Positions 26,318-35,900 of a DNA stretch of 64,000 nt are shown piece after piece. The stretch comes from Gorsachius magnificus (Eukaryota; Chordata; Aves; Pelecaniformes; Ardeidae): contig CM067086.1 in NCBI GenBank assembly GCA_034008185.1, forward strand, positions 39,264,507-39,328,506, read 5' to 3'. Made by a program: the position numbers and the translations under genes. A model generated the notes under the pieces. The model ran no database searches. It was not told the origin of the DNA and worked only from the letters and a program-made list of their open reading frames with translations. How positions within the stretch are numbered: position 1 is the stretch's first letter; each line of letters begins with the position of its first letter.

Positions 26318-28435
26318 AAAATATGGACCTTTTGGAAATATTAAATATTTATCTTAATTATATTTGACTTTAGGGCAATGCAAAATATAGAGGCTGCATT
26401 CAGATGAAATGTGTTTATGTACTCCTATATAATCACTAAAGTTCCATTTTCCTGATAAGCTGAATTTTCTCTTAGAAAAGCACATACGTTCACCCCAGAT
26501 TTATCATTCTTTTTTTTTTGATCCCCCACTGTGTCTTCCCCATCACAGACTATGAGAGCTGTGCCAATTTTAAAATTTTTCAGCAATTCTTCATACCTAC
26601 CCAATCTCCATATCCATAGCAGTTTGTCAAGATCAGTTCAATGTTTTACATGACCCTTTTTCTGTATTAATTGTTGTAGAGTGGCCACACCTATGATGAG
26701 GTCATTAGCTCACCAGATTTTCCAGATCTTCCTTGGCGCCTAAACTACTGGAGTTTATATCCAAATTAGGAGATATTATACAAATGAGGTAGGAATTTAA
26801 CTCTTTTCAAGAACCTTCTTCTGGCTCACTAACTACTAATTTCCCCTTTTGCTTCTGATAGAAAAAAATAAGTTTCAACTAAAATTATCGGCAAGGGACC
26901 ACATAGATTAAAGATGATTTCAAGGGACTATAGGCTGGCTTTCTATCATTTTAAATTTATTTCTGTGTGAACAAAGCCTCAGGTAAACCTTGTTTATGAA
27001 AACCAAATGAAGTCAATCCTAGAATGTTCATTCCACCCTAGTAATTAGAGCTGCTGATTAACACCTCACATTCACAGCACTTGCATAAACATAAACCTAA
27101 GCAACAGCAACAGAAAGTGTCATTAGGACAATCTTAAGAACAAGAAACCTGTCACCTGCTGCTGACATGAAGTTTGTTGATTGAGCTGAAATATGTTGCT
27201 GGCATATAATACTACAAAGTAACAGGGAGAGATCTCTATCTCTGCAGCAGAGGTGAAATTCTAAGTCACTGAGGGACCAGGGAGGAACAGTAAAAGGGAT
27301 TCTGAATTTGGGCCTGATCTTGCCCTACATAGCCTCTGTTCTTGCACATCTTGACTTCGAAGTAATGAAGTGTGAATGGATGACATTTTGTGAACTGCCT
27401 TTCACCATTACTACTGAAAGCTCTCACTAGGAAAAAAGACAGAAAATGATATAACTTGCCTTGTGCTTGATTATCTTTTCTGATATTATAAGCTAGTCCC
27501 TTAGTAGAAGTGGCAGCATTGTAAAATCAGGTCCTTAACTGTGTCCTCCTCAGCATAGCAACAGAGAAGAGATAGCTACATGTGTTGATGAACACCAAAT
27601 GTTTCAGAAAGTATAAAGTGGATGGAGGATAGGCAAAAGAAAATTCATTAAATTTGTTTAGGCTTTCTTGGGTAAAAATATCCCAGGGCTTGCAGGAGAG
27701 GGCTTACACAACTAAGATCTTCCTTTGGTGATTAAAAAAAAAAGGGGGTTGGTATGTTTTGCTGAGTCAAACAAGGCACAGTGCTGGAATAGGAAACCTA
27801 GAATTGATTTTATTAAGATTATTAAAAGGATATCTCACAGGTGTCCTACCCTAGGTAGGTTTCTGATAAAAGTATGTTATCTAGATAAAATGAGAGAGTG
27901 GAAAAAAAGTAAAAGAATGGAAAATGGCAGCAATTTGGTTGATTGTCCAAGATGCATCCTCATTATATCCAAGTTGAGAATGCTTTTGTCAGAAGCTTTG
28001 AAAGATGGCTTAAAGTAGGAAAGATTTGTATAGCTGGAGCTGAGAAACTAGGTGAACACACAACATTAATCTCTGTGGCTGATCCTAGCTTGGACTGGCA
28101 GATTGTATAGATGTTAAGTGATACCAGCCATTTTCCAATGTAATCAGATACATGTTAGGGTAAACAACTCATTGAGATTTAATATAAGTAGGGGGGAAGA
28201 GGATGGATAGGACATGATTAAGAAGAGTGAGGAAGAGAGGTTTGATGAGTAGTCATTGGTGTTGACTGAGTTTTTTCCATGTTTCCAAAATTCACTTCTA
28301 AGGTCTTCTTAGGCATTGTTTCATTTAATTTTTCATATTTTCATAGGGAAATGACTCATCTTTGAATTTGCATTTTTACTTCTGCTTATTTAAGAACCTT
28401 GTAAATACCTTAAGATAGCAGTACTCTATGGGTTA

Positions 28436-28440
28436 CCATG
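28436..28440. repeat. LTR target-site duplication, left copy
   Basis: The 5-mer ccatg directly precedes the tg that starts the LTR and is repeated directly after its terminal ca. Confidence 0.8.
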
Positions 28441-28624
28441 TGTCGTGGTTTAACCCTGGCTGGACACCAGGGGCCCACCAAAGCCGCTCTATCACTCCCC
28501 TCTAACCAGACAGAGGAGAGAAAAGTAAATCAAAAGGCTCGTGGGTCGAGATAAAGACAGGGAGAGATCATTTTATCAGTTACCATCATGGGCAAAACAG
28601 ACTCAACTGGAAAGAAATAATTAA

Positions 28625-28630
28625 TTTATT
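28625..28630 (-). promoter_or_regulatory. LTR polyadenylation signal AATAAA
   Basis: Canonical hexamer on the LTR sense strand (plus-strand tttatt), about 185 bp from the 3' edge of the LTR. Confidence 0.6.
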
Positions 28631-28869
28631 ATCAGTCAAAATCAGAGAAGGAGAGGAGAAAAACTGCTAGATCTTAAAAACCTTTCCCCCCACCCCTCCC
28701 TTCTTTCTGGGCTCAACTTCACTCCCCCCCAGTGGCACAGGGGGACGGGAATGGGGGTTGGGGTCAGTTCATCACACGTCGTCTCTGCCGCTTCTTCCCT
28801 AGGGAGAGGACTCTTCCCCTGCTCATGCGTGGGGTCCCGCTCACGGGAGACAGTCCTCCACGAACTTCT

Positions 28870-29262
28870 CCAACGTGAGTCCTTCCCATGGGCTACAGTT
28901 CTTCACAAACTGCTCCAGCATGGGCCAATAATTTCCACGGGGTGCAGTCCCTCAGGAGGAGACTGCTCCAGCATTGGGTCCCCTGCGGGGTCACAAGTTC
29001 TGCTGGCAAACCTGCTTCGGCGTGGGCTCCTCCCCCCACGGGTCCGCAATGGCTTGCCAGGAACCTGATCTAGCGCAGGCTTCCCATGGGATCACAGCCT
29101 CCTCCCTTTGGGCATCCACCTTCTCCGGCGCGGGGTCCTCCACGGGCTACAGGTGGAGATCTGCTCCACCGTGGACCTCCATGGGCTGCAGGGGGACAGC
29201 CTGCCCCACCATGGTCTTCACCACGGGCTGCAGGGGAATCTCTGCTCCGGCGCCTGGAGCAC
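28870..29262 (-). repeat. GC-rich imperfect tandem modules inside the LTR
   Basis: Repeated blocks of the form 'ccaygggctrcagg ... tgctccascrtgg' occur about every 40-50 bp. The clearest are three consecutive modules between about 29132 and 29250, with an A/G change in ggctacagg versus ggctgcagg. This array makes the LTR roughly twice as long as the related copy at 42635 and is the GC-richest DNA in the window. Confidence 0.75.
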
Positions 29263-29376
29263 CTCCTCCTCTCCTTCTTCACTGACCTTTGTGTCTGCAG
29301 GGCTCTTTTCTCTTGCATCCTCTCACTTATCTTCTCTCTCCGGCTACTGAGCCGCAGACGTTTTTTTTTTTCCCTT

Positions 29377-29420
29377 CTTAAATATGTTATCACAGAGGCG
29401 CTTCCACTGTTGCTGATTGG
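29377..29420 (-). promoter_or_regulatory. LTR promoter: CCAAT box and TATA-like box
   Basis: On the sense strand, gccaatc (CCAAT at 29420-29416) is followed by catatttaag at 29386-29377. This is normal spacing for an RNA polymerase II core promoter driving transcription towards lower coordinates. Present-day activity cannot be judged from sequence. Confidence 0.5.
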
Positions 29421-29528
29421 CTTGGCCTTGGCCAGCAGCGGACACAGGGAATACTTCTAGCAGCTTCTCACAGAAGCCCCCACTGTAGCCCCCCCACTAC
29501 CAAGACCTTGCCACAGAAACCCAATACA

Positions 29529-29533
29529 CCATG
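29529..29533. repeat. LTR target-site duplication, right copy
   Basis: Second copy of ccatg, directly after the terminal ca of the LTR. It pairs with 28436-28440. Identity of both copies suggests a fairly young insertion, though five bases carry little dating power. Confidence 0.8.
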
Positions 29534-30680
29534 TTTTCCACCCATTGCCAGAAATCCAGTTAATTAGAGTGGGAATTTCACCGGTAGAGGGCAGGACCTA
29601 TTTACTATTCCTGGTTTTCTTGTATTTATAATTTTTGAGTTAAAATATGGTACAAATGAGACCTGAGTTTCATTTGTGAAATACAAGGGCAGAACAACAA
29701 ACAGGTTGTGTATATAGTTAACTCTGAACTATTGGCTGTGATATATCCACACTGATGAAAAATCATAACAAAATCTACATTTTTAATTCAAGATTAATCA
29801 TGTCCTAATTAAAAGTAAGACTTTTTGTGGATTTTTGGTGAGTAGAAATCAGGTCACTGCTGAAGTAGCATGTATGTGGTTTTTTTCTGTTCAAGGATTT
29901 CAAAGTATTTTATAAAAAATGAGAGCTCACTATGATCCTGTGGCATATTTATTATTATACCCACCTTGAAAGTAGTTAAAGAAAAAAATTATTTACTCAA
30001 GGGCAGAAAACAAATGGGTAATAGAGATGAAAACAGGATTCAGGAGTTCCAGTGGTTAATCTTGCAAACGCCTAGTTAGCATCCTTTCCAAATTTTTAAG
30101 GTATTGTTTGAAGGATGTTTTTAAGGTATACAGTCTTAAATTACACCTTTTAATGGTCTGGTTTGGAGGTTGATAGAAGAATATTTTTAGCCATTTGACT
30201 GCTTATTTTTTAAAAAGTCTCTTGCATTGATACTTGCTTGAAAACCTAAACTAAAATCTTTCACCAGATTTACTATCTGGTGTATGAATCTAGTAGCTAA
30301 TTCCAGTCAACAAGGGCAGTTGCATTATAGTATGGGCTAATATTATGGAAACAGGTGTGTTAGAGAAGGAAAGTATAGAACTGTGAGAACCTCCAAGAAG
30401 ACAGAATGTTATGTAAAATAATACTGTTAAATATACATAAGATTTACTCTTAGCGTATGCTGTTTATATATAATGCCTAATAAACATATTTCACTAAAAT
30501 TTAATATGTCCCTGTGGTATAATTACATAAAACAGATGTGTATTCAAACTAGCAGAAAAGAAAAGAATGAAACAAAGGAGAAAAACATTTCACAGAGCTT
30601 AGCACAAACTACTCTGTTTCTGACTTGTGAGATATAATTCTGTTTTGCAAGCTTCTTAAATGTTACTGGATAAATTTTAC
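29534..30680. other. AT-rich unique DNA, no gene seen
   Basis: Holds the CTCF-like motif at 29581-29595. Otherwise nothing recognisable. Confidence 0.65.
29581..29595 (+). promoter_or_regulatory. CTCF-like core motif
   Basis: CCGGTAGAGGGCAGG fits the CTCF core consensus (CCASYAGRKGGCRS) with one mismatch, G for A at position 3. It lies about 50 bp outside the solo LTR in unique DNA. The consensus is established; occupancy is not known. Confidence 0.4.
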
Positions 30681-31180
30681 TTCTTTAAGTGCATCTGCTT
30701 TTACACAATGAAATGCGTTTTGATGGAACTTCTGACAGAGGGGAAAAAATGAATGTAATTCTTACCCATAGAGCCTCTTCCAAACCATATCTGAAATAGT
30801 AATGAATATGTTGCTCCAATAATATTGACTCAATCAGATCATATGGTGAAACATTTCCAGACATATTGATAAATTCATTGATTCTTCCCATTCTTTTGGT
30901 CACTGGACTATAGAAAAAGGGATCACTAGCCATTTGACCTTCATTGTATATTAAATAAACACCAGATGGTAAGGATTCATTCAGTAAATCTATTCTTTCT
31001 TCTTCATAGTCATGTTCACACTGTTGCTTCCCACTGAGTCTTTATCTTTATTTGTCATGGTGCCAAAGCTGCCTCTATAGCACCTTTCATGCATCACAGA
31101 TTTCAAATCTTGTCCCATTAGTTTCATTTTGTTTCTATCATAAATAATCTACTACTTTCTCATACACTCTTTCATTACCT
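30681..31180 (-). pseudogene. possible decayed coding segment, unrecognised
   Basis: Four minus-strand blocks read like pieces of one protein in different frames. Block 1 is 31179-31141 (…ERVYEKVVDYL). Block 2 is about 31127-31035 (starting MKLMGQDLKSVMHERC). Block 3 is about 31032-30766 (including DPFFYSPVTKRMGRINEF and EQHIHYYFRYGLEEALW). Block 4 is 30731-30681 (KFHQNAFHCVKADALKE). Block 3 ends in phase 0 at TGG, followed at once by gtaagaatt, a good donor. A pyrimidine tract and cag precede block 4 only 34 bp later, and block 4 runs into gtaaaa. A 34-bp intron is far too short for normal vertebrate splicing, so this could be an internally deleted intron, or accident. I recognise no family. 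Ninety-codon open frames are expected about ten times here by chance, so confidence is low. Confidence 0.28.
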
Positions 31181-32618
31181 AATAATGTTCAGTCTTTGTA
31201 CAAAAGGGTAAAGTATTAAAAGGTTAGTGAGTACAGTTTGCCCATTAGTATATAGTCTGTGTGACACTTTATTAGAGAAAAAAATGTAAGCTACAAGTGA
31301 TAATTATGCCTTCTATGAAATAGCCATACTTTCAATAACTAGGAATATTTTTTTTTGGCTGGAATTACTCCTCTGTTTTAAACATGTTACTATCTAGAAT
31401 TTGATTACAGAAAACTTCACCAAGGAAGAGTTAGGTGCCTGGAATTTAGTCATTTTGAATATCTGTCCACTGGACTCTTTTTCTGAAAGATACGGGCTTA
31501 TGGAGGATTTACAACAACATAGTTAAGGGCTGTTTGCATTCAGCTTTAGATTTCTGAATGACCCAAAGCTGAAAATTGAGGCTTTTGTTCTGAACTCTTA
31601 TTAGTTCAAATAGGTGAAAAAACAAGTAGCAATATAATTCAACCTTGTACGTAAACGTGTAGTATGTACTTCTCTGAAAAAAGATGCACATCATTGTTTT
31701 CCCCCCTTACTCTATTCAAAAGTAGTAGGAGATCATCATGAGTTATCATATCTCAGATATGTTACTGACTGAGAAAAAGAGTCCATCCAAATGACTAATA
31801 GAAAATATTTAGTATTGGAATTATATTACTAGTAAAAAAAGAATACAATAAAAATTTGGTGGTTATTTAAAGTACAATGGCGCTCTCTCTGTATACAGAC
31901 CATGGCCTTTGAAATAATCTTGTGCTGTGAGTTACAAAGTTCACCAACGTTTTAGGCATTGCAGTACAGGTATACTGGAAAGGAGAGAAATTATAAGGAA
32001 AAACTTCTGACTCAGTGGCTTTCTGATAGTAAGCAACAAAAAAGAGACTGTTTTAATTCCCCTGAGCACAAAGAAACACTAATGTTGCCAAGAGTTTTGA
32101 TGCTTCCTGGATCTCAGATTGTATTCAGTTAATCTGCAGGTAGCATATCTTGTTCCAAATAAACAGTAAAGGCAGTAAATATTCCCCTGCCCCATTACTA
32201 ATACATCTTTTGGCATTAGGAAGCACATGCTGAGTCCCACGTGAAAGTTTACTCCCTATACCTGAAACAGAAAAGCAATATTTGAATTGAGAAAAGAGGG
32301 GGCTGTTTTGGGAGTGGTGGTGGTGTTTTTATTGTCTACCTGCCTATTCTTATTTTCCCCATGGTACTGCAGAGTCAGAGGATAGGAGAAGACAAGGAGG
32401 GATAAGTGGCCAGACTGCACAGATCATGCCTACCTTCTTGCCTAGGTGATACCACTGTGCAATCATTCACTGTCACACGCTCAGTGACTGTGACCGCTCA
32501 GTTCGCCTGGAGCAAGCAGTGCCTAACACCCTGTGCACAGCCAGTGGAAGCAGATAACTTGGGGAGAACAATTACGTTAAAATGCATTTCTTCATCATGA
32601 TTTATTACTCTGTTGTCA
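31181..32618. other. AT-rich unique DNA, no gene seen
   Basis: No repeat or domain recognised. The minus frame at 31509-31694 and the plus frame at 32406-32600 are short and featureless. Composition becomes more balanced from about 32340 towards the CR1 fragment, without a recognisable source. Confidence 0.6.
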
Positions 32619-32626
32619 CTACAGAA
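32619..32626. repeat. CR1 target-site duplication candidate, left copy
   Basis: ctacagaa precedes the point where CR1 homology starts (cctgaaaggagg). An identical 8-mer sits after the CR1 tail at 32951-32958. The CR1 consensus has 'ctacctgaaagg' here, so the first few bases could belong to the element. Confidence 0.5.
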
Positions 32627-32950
32627 CCTGAAAGGAGGGTGTAGTGAGGTGGGTTTTGGTCTCCTCTCCCAGGTAAGGGAGATAAGACGAGGGGAAATGG
32701 CCTCAAGTTGCGCCAGGGCAGGTTTAGGTTGGACATTAGGAAAAACTTTCTCAATGAAAGGGTTGTCAGGCACTGGAATGGGCTGCCCAGGGAAGTGGTT
32801 GAGTCCCCACCCCTGGAGGTATTTAAAAGATGGGTGGACGAGGTGCTTAGGGATATGGTTTAGTGGTGGGATGACAGGGTTAGGTTAACGATTGGACCTG
32901 ATGATCTTAAAGGTCTTTTCCAACCTAAACAGTTCTATGATTCTACGATT
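32627..32950 (+). mobile_element. CR1 LINE fragment, 5'-truncated 3' end
   Basis: About 324 bp of CR1 on the plus strand. It begins within the C-terminal coding part of ORF2 (a frame reading [14 protein letters not shown], [10 protein letters not shown] here), then breaks frame. It continues through gaagtggttgagtccccacc, the gtagtggttgg-like 3' untranslated block (ttagtggtgggatgac) and gatgatcttaaaggtcttttccaac. It ends in the octamer tail (ttctatgattctacgatt). There is no reverse transcriptase catalytic region. Frames at 32613-32888 (plus) and 32498-32773 (minus) are by-products. The copy is dead on arrival, as 5'-truncated LINE copies are. Confidence 0.95.
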
Positions 32951-32958
32951 CTACAGAA
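32951..32958. repeat. CR1 target-site duplication candidate, right copy
   Basis: Exact second copy of ctacagaa, immediately after the CR1 octamer tail. The first four to five bases could also be read as a third partial tail octamer (ttctac), so the duplication may be shorter than eight. Confidence 0.5.
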
Positions 32959-35900
32959 GCTTGGAATACTTTCTGAATGAATGCAAAGGAGCAGCCACTT
33001 TTTGAGTGTGAATGAACTGTTTTAAATACATGCATCTTTGCTAATGACCTGCAAAAATGTGTTGCTAATGAAGTAATAGCTTTGATTTTAAACTTGACTA
33101 GAAAAAAAGTTCAACTTAAAAAGATAAATCTTCAATGCTTCCTACCTCCTTGTGTGCACATTTTAAGTATTGCTTCCTAGGAACAGTTTTTCAACTCAGT
33201 GTATATTGCAAATAACAGAAATGTAACATTGAACCAAATGAAACAGAATACATTGAAAGACAGTGGCACTGCTGTTCTGCATTGCTTAACATTTGTGTTT
33301 CCTTTGAAAATCTGACTAGAGAGACCCATTGGTTTTGTTCTTTCCCTGGCTCCAACACAGAGCTAGCAATGCAGCAGTTGTTTATTGTATCCTCTGTGAT
33401 GATTACTAGTCCTAATCTGTTTAGTCCTAGCGGGATTTTAGTGATTTTACTTACATCTTATTTTCACTTTTTTTTTTGACTTGCTAACAAAATGACCAAT
33501 GTATCCTATGGACAGTCTCTTCTGGATATTTAAATTAAGTAGCTGACTCAAATGCAACACAAAATTAATACTTCAATTTACCATCTTGTAGTTACAGTAA
33601 TTGGAAATGGTATTACTTGGTCAAGGTTATTTTGTGTCCTTAAGCTTCAAAGCAAAAATATTTGGTGGAGGAGGAAAGATGTCACTTTAAACCTGCTATT
33701 TAGCTCTGAGAGCTGAAAAAGGCAGTGTAACCCCCTCATGCATAAATATATCACCTTAAGTTTATATTTCACTACTTTTAAAAAGTACTGAAGAATATGC
33801 CACAATATGTCTTGTTCTAGCAGCTGAAAAATTATGCTATGACTAAAATGACATCATTCTGCCTCCCACAGAATGTTTTGGCTCTGAGAGCTCAAGGAGC
33901 AGATGAAATTAACATAAAATGTCACTGTCATACAAAAAGGAAGAAAAAATATTAACATCTTCTGCATTTGTTTCACAGATCTGAGTAGGAGGTCACCATA
34001 AAGCATGTCACAAGAACTTTGAGGATGAAATAGAGCTTTTTGCTGAGGGCCAGCACAACCAGCATTGTTTAAATTTTCAAAATAGGTCTTACTGAAAATC
34101 AAGGTGGTCTGTAGGATTTGTGTTTCTTCTGTCCACTATGAGTTGCTCCACAGGACTCTTTAATTTATCTTTATGTTAACAGTAACCAATTTTTAAATTG
34201 TTCCAAAGTTCAATTTAGAATGATCAATAACATTCTAAAACCAGATAATGGACCTAGTTCACACACTTCAATATTTTTTTTATTTCTACTGTTACACCTC
34301 AGAATCTCATACAAAAATTATGTTACCATTGTAGTAAACTATTCTGTGGACGTTCTCTGACTTAAAGAATTTAAACCCCAGATATCAAAAAGGACATGGT
34401 AGGTTGGAAAGAAAGGCAGACAGCAACAGGAGGGTAGGAGGGCAAACAAATTGAACGAAGCTTACAAAAAAAAAAAAAAAGATTGAGGTCTCAGCTTACA
34501 ATATTTAACTAGTGTGAAATAGATATGTTTCTATGGCTATCACAGAAGACCTGTGATTTAAGAGTCAATGCTCCTTTTCTTTTAAATTTTAACAGAATTT
34601 CCTATGAATAAAGTTGATATGTGCAAATCTTGAGGCTGTTTAACATCAAGTAAGGGGTGGTCTAGGTGTTGATAGAGAACTTAGTAAGCAGAAAGGCGTA
34701 ATGTGGATATCAAAAGATCTGTTTTGATCATGCTAATTTAAAGTGCCAGCTACACATTCGTAAGAGATCAAGAAGGTAGGTCAAAATGCTGAATGTGGGT
34801 AGGTGTTTAGTCAACAGCTAGGATTGTGAGATCCTGACATAAGGAGTGAGGTGCAGAGAGTGAAAATTAATGATTGAGGGCAGAGTAGAAAGAGGGAGAC
34901 TGGAATGAGAGGAGGCATCAAATAATGTTTCTGAAGGAATGATGGAAAATGAGAATAACAAGAGAGTGGTAGATTAAATTTTTCATGCTTTTTAAAATAA
35001 CACAGCACATAAGACAAAGCTGATCTTCTGCATTATACCCAGAAAAAAAGTCCTAGTGGAGTGGTACAGATGGCAATAACCAGGGAATTTTTGACAGTGT
35101 GGTTCTCCCTATATTTTACTGGTCTAGATAAGACTGGAAGAAACAATACTAGCCACCAAGTCCAATATAATGTTGACTTGATTAGGTTTTCTTTTTATAG
35201 AGAATTAGAACTACTACCAAAATAAAGAAATACTAATGAGACTTCTTATATTTAATATACTTTATTGATAATTATTGTAGAATGATCGAAGTTACAGAAA
35301 ATGCAAGACAAATAGAAGGTGTTTCTTTAATAATCAACTCTAGCATAAAGTCAAAATTATTAGAAAATGTCATATTTCACTTCCTTGGTACAAACTTTTT
35401 TCCTTCTGATTTTACTCATTAGTGATCAAGATAAGTATTTCCAATGTAGCTGCTAACTTTTCCCCCCCTACTACTATTAATGATAACTAGGCTTGCTTAT
35501 GGAAGCAAATAACTGAAACTGTGTTAGCATCCAAATTCACAAGATGTATATGTTGCTGACCAAATGCAGTGCATATGTATATAGAGAAGTTTTATTGCTT
35601 ATTTAAGTCCTTCTGCAACGAAGGCAGAAAAAGAATTAGAAAAAGAGGAGAAGCAGAGGTAGAATAAAAATTCCTGCTCCCCACCCCCCAACCCCCAGTA
35701 TATGAAGAAATTAAGTGTCAAAGTAAAGGTTTGAGGGTTTGACCAGGAAGGTCATGGGAGTGAGCAAATTCAGCAGCATGAAAACAGTGTTTTGACCTTC
35801 CAACATGAAGTTACTTGGCAGAAATATTATGCCTAATAATAGAGGGTGAATAAAAAATAGATAAAAGATGTCACTGAGAAGAAGAGCAGCATGATTTATT

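Larger units (their letters stand above)
19075..28440. other. AT-rich unique DNA, no gene seen
   Basis: Contains the AC/AT microsatellite at 26286-26317 and several A-rich runs (about 21601-21611, 22536-22560). A TATA-like tataaatagagg sits near 22101, but no transcript structure accompanies it. The frames at 21417-21755, 24538-25022, 25188-25466 and 27725-28018 have no domain, and several overlap on opposite strands, as chance frames do. Confidence 0.6.
28441..29528 (-). mobile_element. solo LTR of an avian endogenous retrovirus, ERVL-like
   Basis: A 1,088-bp long terminal repeat, sense strand minus, starting tgtattggg and ending ttaaaccacgaca (plus strand: tgtcgtggtttaac at 28441). Termini are TG...CA and the flanks carry a 5-bp duplication, ccatg. 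That length fits ERVL-type elements, though the class call is an inference. On the sense strand a CCAAT box (29420-29416) lies about 30 bp upstream of a TATA-like catatttaag (29386-29377), and an AATAAA polyadenylation signal lies at 28630-28625, which fixes the orientation. The middle is GC-rich and made of imperfect repeats. No gag, pol or env and no second LTR are present, so this is a solo LTR left by recombination. An arginine-rich minus-strand frame inside it (29070-29393) and its plus-strand counterparts are by-products of the GC-rich repeats. Confidence 0.9.

Noticed and set aside
29070..29393. 107-codon arginine-rich minus-strand frame and three plus-strand frames
   Set aside because: They lie wholly inside the solo LTR and come from its GC-rich modular repeats. 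LTRs of this type do not encode a protein there.
32406..32888. Frames of 64 to 91 codons on both strands
   Set aside because: They are partly or wholly formed by the CR1 fragment and its left flank, with frame breaks in the true CR1 reading.
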